Part shown: piece by piece, positions 51,192 through 59,492 of the stretch
Numbering within the stretch: the stretch's first letter is position 1
How the letters are laid out: every line of letters begins with the position of its first letter
DNA from: a virus
Strand: one strand, 5' to 3'
IMG/VR virus record: IMGVR_UViG_3300032753_000007
Coordinates: 45,753-109,752 of that record
DNA: 64,000 bases
The notes under the pieces: generated by a model
Databases searched by the model: none
Told to the model about the DNA's origin: nothing
The model's input: only the letters and a program-made list of their open reading frames with translations
Program-made: the position numbers and the translations under genes

Positions 51192-53183
51192 ATGTCAAAT
51201 ACTTATTTTGATGAAGACGATATCTCTAGCTACAAAGCCAATAGAAATACTGCACAACAAGCACAACCACAACAACAAAGACAAGCACCACCGACTGGTA
51301 ATGCTCAAAAGACATTTAACTTTAGAGATTTAAGAGGTGCTGTATTAGCACACATTGGTACCAGTAAAGATGGTAAAACCGCACTGACTACAATGCAACA
51401 AATTACTGAGCAGTTTGTTGCACAAAACGTAGAGCGTCCAGTATCTAAGTTTCTGTTAATTGAAGATCCACAATTATCAGTGACTGCACTCGTAGCGTAC
51501 TTCACACCAGCGAGTACAATTTGCTACTATATGGTTTACTTGTTAGCTGCTAGTGCTCAACCGCCTAGCAACAAAATGATACAAATCCACAATGGCACTA
51601 AAACCATTGAAAAGGATTTTCCAGTGTCCGATTACTTTAATGAGAAAATGCGGGCTGTTGTAGAACATACTCTGAAAACCACACTACAACACAGTGGTGT
51701 TAGTTTTATGGGCATTAGTAACTATGGCATTACTGTTATTCCAAAAGAAGTTAACTTGGAAGACATTAGTGCATTAGCACCATTCTATATTCACATGGTT
51801 TCATCACTGTCAGCTGCTATTTCTATTGGTGGTGGCATTAGTACCTCTAGCTTAACATGTGATAGGTTGCGAATCGAAAACAGAAAGCTTGTAGCACAGT
51901 TTGTATTGACACCAGGTGCTACTTATAGAAGCAGTATTGGACAACCAATGGCAGGTGACTTTACAGTAACAACCAGTTCTGTACCTGTTAATACACGTCA
52001 ATACAGCGATATGATTCATAGTAAACAAGATGAATCTGTTATCACTCATTTAGTGGGATACCTTGATTTTATTAGGATTCCACAACAAAGGCATTTACCA
52101 CAATATGGTGTGCCACAAAATTACTATGAGCCAGGTTATAATCCTGTCATTGTTATTACTGAATTATCGTCATTTGGTAAAACAGCAGTGCCTATTGATA
52201 GTTTGTTAACATTCTTGTTAGCATTGCCATCTGTTATTCCATTGGTTACCGCTGAACAGAAATGGACGCAATTGTTTGCGCCTAATATTGGCACTACAAA
52301 TAAGGCAACACTAGGCGCATTGTCGCTTGAACATAACCTAGAGCCTGGTAAACCCTTTCAGCCTAAAATCACTGAATTGTACCCTGATACTGGTGTATAT
52401 AATCCAGAGATTACAACTATTTCTGAATTTGCTAGAGCTTTTGTCTCTACTACTCCCGTGATTGTCTTAGACATTCTTAACGGTGGCCCATTAATGGGCA
52501 TTTACTATTATATCGTATTTGCCAAACCAGGCACCGAATGCGAACGCATTATATTGCGCGAGCTAGATTCATTCTTTGCTATCACACAAGCAGATGGTAG
52601 CGTTGTAAACGATGTGTTTACTCGACTATGGCAAGCTGCAGGTAGCCCTTGTATCATTGCTCAAAATAGAAATACAAAGGTTCCTGATGAACCTACCATT
52701 ATTCATGCGGCTACTGTTATTACAGGCGATAAATCATTTGGTGATGCAAGTGAAAGCATTCTTGATATTCGTAGCTGTGATTACCTATCAGTACTGGAAA
52801 GAAGCAATGGTAATAAAGAAGTCATTGATGCATATAGCTGTGGCTATGTGCCAGGTACTTACAGCGATGAAGAGTTGGACATGAAACGAAATATCTTGAA
52901 AAATATGTTTGCCAATTTGAACATTACTGGTAAAATTACCAGAGTACACTTAAACAACGCTTTCATTTCAGTGATTGAAGAAGCGTTGAAAGTAGCCAAC
53001 ATCATTTATCAAGTAGAAGGTCTACAAGACTCAATGGCATTTAGTAATGAACGCCATTACTTTGATCCAGATAGCGTAAACGTACCGTTGAAAACACACG
53101 GCGCGTTTAACGCTTGGGCAAACAACCCCAATACTCCTCCTACTGGATTTAACAATCCGTTTATGAACTCGATGTACAGATAA
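51192..53183 (+). CDS. Candidate chimallin (phage nucleus shell protein), 663 aa
   Basis: 663 residues; known chimallins have about 600-630. Residues 1-40 are disordered and Gln/Pro-rich, a folded alpha/beta body spans about 41-600, and the last 60 residues form a flexible tail ending NNPFMNSMYR; chimallin also joins subunits through flexible N- and C-terminal segments. It directly precedes the second RNA polymerase beta-prime gene. It is a single-gene unit with promoter-like repeat, long leader, strong AAAAGGA site and strong terminator, and uses C-richer codons than neighbours, all fitting very high expression. A P-loop-like GTSKDGKT at 56-63 is an alternative lead to an ATPase. I cannot confirm chimallin without comparison; another abundant protein remains possible. 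Confidence 0.5.
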   Translation: MSNTYFDEDDISSYKANRNTAQQAQPQQQRQAPPTGNAQKTFNFRDLRGAVLAHIGTSKDGKTALTTMQQITEQFVAQNVERPVSKFLLIEDPQLSVTALVAYFTPASTICYYMVYLLAASAQPPSNKMIQIHNGTKTIEKDFPVSDYFNEKMRAVVEHTLKTTLQHSGVSFMGISNYGITVIPKEVNLEDISALAPFYIHMVSSLSAAISIGGGISTSSLTCDRLRIENRKLVAQFVLTPGATYRSSIGQPMAGDFTVTTSSVPVNTRQYSDMIHSKQDESVITHLVGYLDFIRIPQQRHLPQYGVPQNYYEPGYNPVIVITELSSFGKTAVPIDSLLTFLLALPSVIPLVTAEQKWTQLFAPNIGTTNKATLGALSLEHNLEPGKPFQPKITELYPDTGVYNPEITTISEFARAFVSTTPVIVLDILNGGPLMGIYYYIVFAKPGTECERIILRELDSFFAITQADGSVVNDVFTRLWQAAGSPCIIAQNRNTKVPDEPTIIHAATVITGDKSFGDASESILDIRSCDYLSVLERSNGNKEVIDAYSCGYVPGTYSDEELDMKRNILKNMFANLNITGKITRVHLNNAFISVIEEALKVANIIYQVEGLQDSMAFSNERHYFDPDSVNVPLKTHGAFNAWANNPNTPPTGFNNPFMNSMYR

Positions 53184-53189
53184 TAGACG

Positions 53190-53233
53190 TAATAGAGGCA
53201 GGATATATCCTGCCTCTATTATTTATCTTTTTT
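53190..53233 (+). terminator. Strong terminator after chimallin candidate
   Basis: 32-nt perfect palindrome (53190-53221) followed by TTTATC and a T7 tract. Confidence 0.92.
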
Positions 53234-53251
53234 TCACATTAAGGAGAACAT

Positions 53252-54790
53252 ATGCCAGGATATTTAGAAATAACGGATATGGATGCGTTATTTAAATTAT
53301 GTAAATCACCAATAATCATTAATGATTTGCCCAATACCACAAAAGAAGAAAGAGCTGCTTTTGATTCAGTCATTTATACGCGATTAGGTGATACAGAAAT
53401 ATTATCTAATACACCTACTTGTTCCTGTGGGGTTTTAAATGAAGGTAAAGAGTTAAATAGAATTTGTCCTAAATGTGGAACTGAAGTTCTCTATCCTAAT
53501 GAAAGTGATATTGAGTTTACTAATTGGATGCGTATTCCTGAACCATTAGATGGCTTTATAACACCAGTTGTATTTCATCGTTTACATATGGCATTAGGTG
53601 GTGGTAAGTATTCGTTATTAAATTATTTATTAGAAAGTAAATCAGAGCCCCCACCTAATGCTCAAAAAGTATTATTATCTAAAATAGCATACATTAATAA
53701 ATTAGGTTTTCCAAGAGGTTATAATAACTTCATTAGAAACTTTGATTGGTTTTTAGAAATCTATCCTACGATTAGTAATAAGAAATCCAAACATAAGCCA
53801 GATAGTTATGGTGAAATATTAAAAAAATTTAAAGACAGATTATTTCCTAAGCATTTAGCATTGCCTTCTAAAACAATGCTAATCTTAAAAGAAACACAAC
53901 TAAAATCATATGCTGATAAGAATACGATGTTAGGTGCTATTGATGGCATTAGAACATTAACATCTATCTATAAACGACGTACTAGACCTTTATCAGAATA
54001 TTTGATTGAAAAGAAAGTCGTTAGCATTTTGTTTAACTTAGCTAAATACTATAACAATACCATACGCTTATCTTTTTGTCAAAAGAAAGGCTGGTTTAGA
54101 TATCATTTAGGTTCGTCTAAAAGTCAGTTTTGTTGTAGAGCAGTTATTGTGTCGTTATCTGAACCGCATTGTGTGCGTGAAATGCATATTCCTTGGGCTC
54201 AGGGTTTAGAATTACTCAAAATTCATATATGCTCAGTCCTGTTAAGAAGAGGCTGGCACCCTATTGATATATTAGCATATATTAATAGTCATCATACCGT
54301 GTATGATAAAATGTTAGATGATATCATGAAAGAACTTATTTATGAGTCATTAAAACCAGAAGATTTAGATGATGTCAGTGGAATAGATAAATTAATGTTA
54401 GCTAAAAATCCTAACTGTACTGATGTATTTCCTGATCATGGTATGCCCTGTTACTTTCCACGTGAAGGTTTACCGGTTATATTTCAACGTAATCCTTCAC
54501 TATCACGATTAAGTGCACAAATGCTTTATATTACGCGTATAAAGACAGATGTAAATGATCATACCATTTCGTGGAGTGAGCTATTAACAAAAGGCCCTAA
54601 TGCGGATTACGATGGTGATGCTATGCACTTTTATATGGTATTAGGTAAAAAGCATTATGATGCAGCTAGATTATTAGAAACACAATTTGGCATTCATGAT
54701 AAAAGAAAATTAGGGCGCATTAGTCGTGACGCATCATTACCTGACGTAGTGGTATCAACTATTGCAAATTGGTGTAATTATGAACGATAA
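53252..54790 (+). CDS. Non-virion RNA polymerase beta-prime N-terminal subunit
   Basis: 512 residues. It has the beta-prime zinc ribbon CSCG...CPKCGTEV with Cys57, Cys59, Cys72 and Cys75, spaced as in bacterial beta-prime, then clamp segments (MRIPEPLDGFITPVVFH), a lid/rudder-like region (RKRR-type YKRRTRPLSEYL near 245), and the catalytic NADYDGD at 450-456, almost the same position as in E. coli (458-464). It ends soon after, so bridge helix and trigger loop are in another subunit. As the second beta-prime copy in the window, next to the chimallin candidate and away from the virion operon, it is best read as part of the non-virion, late-transcribing enzyme. AGGAG ribosome site. Confidence 0.93.
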   Translation: MPGYLEITDMDALFKLCKSPIIINDLPNTTKEERAAFDSVIYTRLGDTEILSNTPTCSCGVLNEGKELNRICPKCGTEVLYPNESDIEFTNWMRIPEPLDGFITPVVFHRLHMALGGGKYSLLNYLLESKSEPPPNAQKVLLSKIAYINKLGFPRGYNNFIRNFDWFLEIYPTISNKKSKHKPDSYGEILKKFKDRLFPKHLALPSKTMLILKETQLKSYADKNTMLGAIDGIRTLTSIYKRRTRPLSEYLIEKKVVSILFNLAKYYNNTIRLSFCQKKGWFRYHLGSSKSQFCCRAVIVSLSEPHCVREMHIPWAQGLELLKIHICSVLLRRGWHPIDILAYINSHHTVYDKMLDDIMKELIYESLKPEDLDDVSGIDKLMLAKNPNCTDVFPDHGMPCYFPREGLPVIFQRNPSLSRLSAQMLYITRIKTDVNDHTISWSELLTKGPNADYDGDAMHFYMVLGKKHYDAARLLETQFGIHDKRKLGRISRDASLPDVVVSTIANWCNYER

Positions 54791-54807
54791 TATAACGTGG
54801 AGTCACT

Positions 54808-55434
54808 ATGGCACCTGCACGTATTTATGAAGTAACTGATATATCAACTGTGGGTGCTGGAATTTATCAACAGCCCTCTTCAGAAACACAGCGTTATTTA
54901 GCACAACAAATGAATGATTATGTAGGGCGTGTATCTCAAGTAGATCCTAATTTTGGACAACAATTATTAAGAGATTATACGCAGTATCAAACATCTTGTA
55001 ATCAGTTATCTGAAAATTACTTTACTAATGTTGTTAGTACATTATGGAGTGCTCCAAGAACTCGACCAATTACACTGATGGAAGAAATGCAATTAGCACC
55101 TACTAGTATGCAGCGGTGGATATTGGCTAATCCTGCTGTTCAAGATAAGTATTTAAAAAATGAAATTTCAGGTTATAATGATGCGTATGAGGGTATTAGG
55201 CATAATCAAATAGGTATACATAATCGTGATTATCGTATAGCGACTTCAGGTGTAATGATGGAGCTTAGAAATAAACTAGTTACACGTACTTATACTGAAG
55301 TTTTAGAAGAAGAAGATATTTTAACAGTTACTGATAAATACAACATTAGAGTAACTTGGAATGCAATTGAAGATCTATTTAATAATGAAAGCAATTATGA
55401 AGACCCTACTTCATCAAGTGGTGGTACGTTATAA
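54808..55434 (+). CDS. Unknown protein downstream of RNA polymerase gene (208 aa)
   Basis: 208 residues, GGAG ribosome site. Gln/Asn/Tyr-rich helical protein with a Ser/Gly-rich tail (EDPTSSSGGTL). It follows the beta-prime gene by 17 nt on the same transcript. No motif recognised. A virion protein or a polymerase partner are both possible. Confidence 0.65.
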   Translation: MAPARIYEVTDISTVGAGIYQQPSSETQRYLAQQMNDYVGRVSQVDPNFGQQLLRDYTQYQTSCNQLSENYFTNVVSTLWSAPRTRPITLMEEMQLAPTSMQRWILANPAVQDKYLKNEISGYNDAYEGIRHNQIGIHNRDYRIATSGVMMELRNKLVTRTYTEVLEEEDILTVTDKYNIRVTWNAIEDLFNNESNYEDPTSSSGGTL

Positions 55435-55465
55435 TAACAAATAAATAGATAGCACTATTTTATGC

Positions 55466-55489
55466 GTGGTTAGCTAATTAGCTAACCAC
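55466..55489 (+). terminator. Terminator
   Basis: 24-nt perfect palindrome (GTGGTTAGCTAA plus complement) followed by TTTATTTTTT. Confidence 0.88.
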
Positions 55490-55515
55490 TTTATTTTTTA
55501 TACAGGCAATAATAA

Positions 55516-55938
55516 ATGGAAGAGTTTGAAAAAATAACAACATTATTTAGTTTTTTTATTGAAGAAGCTAAATGGATTGATAAAGTTGAAGTACCTTATG
55601 TTAAATATGAACACATTGCTGTTTTTAAGAAATTAAATGAAAATGATGCTACTCTATTTGATACGTCTGATAGTGAAGTATTTTTTATAAAGCATACTGC
55701 ACAGCGTGAACATTTATCTATAACGTGCAATGAAATAGGTGAAATGCAAGCAATGTTGTATGTAGAATTAGATAAAATTAATAATAAAATTATTTTGTTA
55801 AAAAATATTATTAATGATTATACTAAACTATCTTTAGATGAAGTATATCATTCATTAGAAGATAAAGTAAAAGAACGGCAATCTATTATTGATAAGCTAT
55901 TAGAACTTAACTCTAATTCTTTTATATGGCAAAGTTAA
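55516..55938 (+). CDS. Unknown small protein (140 aa)
   Basis: 140 residues, AGGCAA upstream of ATG. Acidic N-terminal half, then a long charged coiled-coil-like helix (LDKINNKIILLKNIINDYTK). Overlaps the next gene by 13 nt. It opens a unit of four tightly packed genes ending with the SbcD-like nuclease. No family recognised. Confidence 0.62.
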   Translation: MEEFEKITTLFSFFIEEAKWIDKVEVPYVKYEHIAVFKKLNENDATLFDTSDSEVFFIKHTAQREHLSITCNEIGEMQAMLYVELDKINNKIILLKNIINDYTKLSLDEVYHSLEDKVKERQSIIDKLLELNSNSFIWQS

Positions 55939-56318
55939 TTCCAAAACTAGATGGTGCAAGTTGGTCAATGACACCACGTCAAAAAGTCGTTAATGCGTTT
56001 GCTAATTTATTAACGTCTAATTATTCACAATCAACTATTTATAAAGGTAAAGTAACTACATTACAACAATTAATAGCGACTTATCAAACTGACATAACTA
56101 CAATGACTGATGAGTTAGAAAACGCACTCTTTGCTTATTACAGTCGTTTTTGTACGTTAGTTAATGTAGGTGTAGTTGCTGCTGATATAACTGATACTTC
56201 ATATACTTTACAAATCTCAATTAATGTGACACTGGATGGTGAAGTAGTTAGCGTAGCTAATGCAATACCTGTAAGCGGTGGATCATTAGCAACCGTTATA
56301 CAGGAGCTTAATAAATGA
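55926..56318 (+). CDS. Unknown small protein (130 aa)
   Basis: 130 residues, starting inside the previous gene and overlapping the next by 4 nt (ATGA). N-terminal basic part, helical middle and a beta-rich C-terminal half (SYTLQISINVTLDGEVVSVA). No motif recognised. Confidence 0.62.
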   Translation: MAKLIPKLDGASWSMTPRQKVVNAFANLLTSNYSQSTIYKGKVTTLQQLIATYQTDITTMTDELENALFAYYSRFCTLVNVGVVAADITDTSYTLQISINVTLDGEVVSVANAIPVSGGSLATVIQELNK

Positions 56319-56788
56319 ACGACTATTTAGAAGTAATTATTAATGAAGCATTACCTACTATTAAAGAAAATGAATTTAAAGCTAATTATTTACCATTATT
56401 ATTTTCTGATGATCTTTCAGCGTTTAATACTGCTTGGTTAAATAATGTAGCTAGACATCCTCATGCCAGTGTAAACATTGTAGATAATAATAGCAACGTT
56501 ATTATTACTGTACCGCCATTACGCATTTCGTTATTAGATTCAAGCAATAGCACTATAGCTGATGAATTAGCATTAGCTGAACGCTATAGTGAAACAAATG
56601 CCATGATTGGTAATGCAATGTTAAATAAAGTCATTAATAAATTAATGCTATCTCAAAATGAAGGCTATGATTCAGAGCATATTGCTAAATGGACTGCATT
56701 AATTAATCATTATGGCGGTCATACCTCTATTCCTAAACCCGTAAAAGAACCTACCAGCATTGTTAATTACGTTGATGAAGAATGGTAG
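56315..56788 (+). CDS. Unknown small protein (157 aa)
   Basis: 157 residues, coupled to the preceding gene (ATGA) with a GGAG site upstream. Mixed fold with VNIVDNNSNVIITVPPLRIS strands and a helical second half. Its 3' end overlaps the nuclease gene by 14 nt. T4 gp2/gp53-like or neck proteins have this size, but there is no direct signature. Confidence 0.6.
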   Translation: MNDYLEVIINEALPTIKENEFKANYLPLLFSDDLSAFNTAWLNNVARHPHASVNIVDNNSNVIITVPPLRISLLDSSNSTIADELALAERYSETNAMIGNAMLNKVINKLMLSQNEGYDSEHIAKWTALINHYGGHTSIPKPVKEPTSIVNYVDEEW

Positions 56789-57905
56789 TGTAATTAAAAT
56801 TATTGAACTCTCTGATTTACATTTAGGTGTAAAGAGTATACCCATTGAAGCAATGATTAATGGGCTAAATAAAAGTTTACCTGATAATGATTATCTCAGT
56901 GATATTGATATTATTTTTTTAGCAGGTGATGTATTTGATAGAGAGTTAATATTTCCTTCTGTAGAGGCATTAGTTATTCAGCATTGGATTGTTAGATTAT
57001 TAAAGTTATGTAAAAAATATAATGTTTTATTAAGAATATTAGAAGGCACGCCTTCACATGACCATAGACAATCTAAACACTTTATCCATTTAAATGATGT
57101 ATTTCATATTGAAGCTGATGTTAAATATATAGATATATTATTTATAGAGTATATAGAGCAATTTGATATTAGTGTGCTCTATGTACCTGATGAATGGCGT
57201 AGCACTACTGAAGTCACTCAAGCTGAAGTAAAGCAATTACTAAATGCACATTCATTAACTCAAGTTGACTATGCTATTATGCATGGTTGTTTTACCTATC
57301 AATTACCTGAGGTAGCATATGCGCCAGTCCATAATGAAGCGTATTACTTATCAATTGTCCGATACTATATCTTTATTGGGCATCATCATCAACACACTCA
57401 TTGTGATAGGATTATTGCAGCAGGGAGTCATGATCGCATCACGCATGGTCAAGAAGAATCTAAAGGCTATATATGCGCTACCATCGATCATATATCCCAT
57501 GAAATGAGTTTTGAATTTATTACTAATGAATTAGCTGCACTATTTATTACATTAGATAGTAGTTTATTTACAGCTAAAAAATTAACGAGTAAATTAGATA
57601 GCTTACTTAAACAACAGATAGAAACAAATATACCATTAAATATTCGTTTCTTGTATGATTCGCCATCACCATTAGAATCAATTATGAGTTCTTATAGTCG
57701 GCATTATAAATATGTCACTTGGACGGAGTCTAAAAAGACAAAAAAAGAAAAGAAAAAGAAAGGTAATCATTTACCTGACTTATTTGTACCCTTAATTATT
57801 AGTAAAACTACTATTAATGATATTATAAAATTACGACTCATTAATAAAGGTCATGAGCCTACATTCATTAATAAAATAGATTCACTATTAAATGTATTAA
57901 AATAA
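56775..57905 (+). CDS. SbcD/Mre11-like metallophosphoesterase nuclease
   Basis: 376 residues from the ATG at 56775; a TTG 15 nt upstream is less likely. All metallophosphoesterase motifs are present in order: SDLHLG (Asp14, His16), AGDVFD (Asp52), GTPSHD (counterpart of GNHD, His95/Asp96), MHG (His170) and GHHHQH (His203-207). This is the two-metal nuclease core of SbcD/Mre11/T4 gp47, which works with an SbcC/gp46-type ATPase in DNA end processing and recombination-dependent replication. The partner ATPase is not in the window. A Lys-rich stretch (KKTKKEKKKKG) near residue 320 may bind DNA. Overlap with the preceding gene indicates coupled expression. Confidence 0.9.
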   Translation: MKNGSVIKIIELSDLHLGVKSIPIEAMINGLNKSLPDNDYLSDIDIIFLAGDVFDRELIFPSVEALVIQHWIVRLLKLCKKYNVLLRILEGTPSHDHRQSKHFIHLNDVFHIEADVKYIDILFIEYIEQFDISVLYVPDEWRSTTEVTQAEVKQLLNAHSLTQVDYAIMHGCFTYQLPEVAYAPVHNEAYYLSIVRYYIFIGHHHQHTHCDRIIAAGSHDRITHGQEESKGYICATIDHISHEMSFEFITNELAALFITLDSSLFTAKKLTSKLDSLLKQQIETNIPLNIRFLYDSPSPLESIMSSYSRHYKYVTWTESKKTKKEKKKKGNHLPDLFVPLIISKTTINDIIKLRLINKGHEPTFINKIDSLLNVLK

Positions 57906-57919
57906 AGGTAAATTGATAT

Positions 57920-58732
57920 ATGGAAAGACAGCTCGGTGAGGTGATTGGTGTCAGTATAGGATCAGCCATTGCATTAGAAGGAATACTCACTGGTACAGTG
58001 CCTGTTAATGATTACAGTAAAATCTATATTAATTTAAAGACATTACATCGTAATTATTTCGGTACATTTAAAGCCATTGATATGCCTCCATTAAAAGCAT
58101 ATAAATCAGAGTTTTTTAAAGAACTCACTAAAATACAATCTATTATTACAGAAACATTACCAGGTAACTTACAGCCAGTATTTTATCTATGCACACATAA
58201 GACCATTATAAACCAAATGCCTTATGCTAAAATTAAAACTAAGTTTACTGATAAACAAAATAATTTCTTAGAGTTAGAAAAACTCTGTTTAGAAAACATT
58301 AAGCTATTAAACAAGCTAGCAATATTGCCACAAGTATTTGATACACTCATTAATGGATATAAAACACGTTCATTAATCCTTACCCATCATCCAGTTGATT
58401 TATTAAGTGCGCATACATTTAGAGAACTCATTTTGTTAGAGTCACACACGGGCACAACTAAAGATAAATTACATTGGTTTTCAAAATTATCGAAAAAAGA
58501 AGATTATCAAAATATTCCTTTTAATCCATTAACATTGCAATTGTTTGGTGATAACAATAATTTATTAGAATCAGAAAGCCATAAAATGATTAAAGCATTT
58601 ATGGCTATTGCTACTACTAATCGTTGGAATCGTATGACCAATATTGAAAAAATGAAACTAGATATCAGAAAAATCAATGATAAAGCATTTTCTCAGTATC
58701 TAATTGCAATGTCTTCTATTAACCTTAAATAA
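57920..58732 (+). CDS. Unknown protein next to recombination nuclease (270 aa)
   Basis: 270 residues, start 15 nt after the nuclease gene, with AAAGG upstream. Basic, helical, Lys/Leu/Asn-rich; no membrane segment or catalytic motif seen. Its neighbours are the nuclease and an SSB-like candidate, so a replication or recombination role is a reasonable guess but unproven. Confidence 0.62.
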   Translation: MERQLGEVIGVSIGSAIALEGILTGTVPVNDYSKIYINLKTLHRNYFGTFKAIDMPPLKAYKSEFFKELTKIQSIITETLPGNLQPVFYLCTHKTIINQMPYAKIKTKFTDKQNNFLELEKLCLENIKLLNKLAILPQVFDTLINGYKTRSLILTHHPVDLLSAHTFRELILLESHTGTTKDKLHWFSKLSKKEDYQNIPFNPLTLQLFGDNNNLLESESHKMIKAFMAIATTNRWNRMTNIEKMKLDIRKINDKAFSQYLIAMSSINLK

Positions 58733-58744
58733 AGAGATATAATA

Positions 58745-59389
58745 ATGGCTGAATTTAATGGTGGTGGATTTCCACCACGCCCTTGGACAGTATGGCAGCA
58801 TAAAGTATTTCAACGTTTTGGTAAGCCGTGGGCACCAAACGATTATAAAGCTATCCCTAGTATGCACTTTAAGATAGAAAATGGAAAACCTGGTTTTGTA
58901 TTTTACATCAATGAGCCTAATGGTCAGCCTGGTGCAGTAGTAACTGCTTTTGCTCAAGCCGATGACTTTTATAGCTTTTTAGAAGCATTTGAAGCAGTCT
59001 GTCATGGTAAAGAAGAAAAAGTAGTAATAGAGTTTAAAACTATGTTTAATGGCCAACAGCGTTTAGAACAACCTATGGTTATTTCTAAACTAATTGTAGG
59101 TATTAATGCTGATAAAATTATCTATATTAGTGTAGCAGCTAAAGGTAAAAAACAACCTATCTTTGAAATGCTGCCTTCTATTAATGTTGGATTTAATGGT
59201 GCTGATGGCGAGCGTCTTAATACTGAACAGGCAAGTAAGTATTGTGCGTTAGGGTACATTAAACGAATTAGAGGTGCTGCTGATACTTACCTATCATTAA
59301 AAGTAGAAGAGCCACCACAAAAAAATAAACCAATGAATCAACCATCATCACGATCGACGACTGATTGGGAAACTGATGTAACATTTTAA
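58745..59389 (+). CDS. Candidate single-stranded DNA-binding protein (214 aa)
   Basis: 214 residues. A compact beta-rich N-terminal domain of about 170 residues with many aromatics (FPPRPWTVWQHKVFQRFG, ADDFYSFLEAF) is followed by a Pro/Asn/Ser-rich linker and a short acidic tip ending DWETDVTF. A globular beta-rich domain, flexible linker and acidic, Phe-terminated tail is the layout of SSB-type proteins such as E. coli SSB and T7 gp2.5. It lies behind the SbcD-like nuclease. The match is architectural, not a sequence family hit. Confidence 0.45.
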   Translation: MAEFNGGGFPPRPWTVWQHKVFQRFGKPWAPNDYKAIPSMHFKIENGKPGFVFYINEPNGQPGAVVTAFAQADDFYSFLEAFEAVCHGKEEKVVIEFKTMFNGQQRLEQPMVISKLIVGINADKIIYISVAAKGKKQPIFEMLPSINVGFNGADGERLNTEQASKYCALGYIKRIRGAADTYLSLKVEEPPQKNKPMNQPSSRSTTDWETDVTF

Positions 59390-59395
59390 TACCTA

Positions 59396-59427
59396 TACTA
59401 CGCAGTGAGATTACTCACTGCGTAGTA
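59396..59427. terminator. Hairpin terminator
   Basis: Perfect 14-bp stem (59396-59409 with 59414-59427), loop ATTA, without a T-tract. Confidence 0.7.
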
Positions 59428-59492
59428 GTAAAATAATTAAAAGTTTTATATAGATACATTATATATTTGTTAGTCAACTTTATAGGAGTTTT

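Noticed and set aside
51357-51380. P-loop (GTSKDGKT) taken as proof of an ATPase in the 663-aa protein
   Set aside because: No matching Walker B or sensor motifs follow and the rest does not resemble RecA, AAA or terminase folds; kept only as a caution on the chimallin call.
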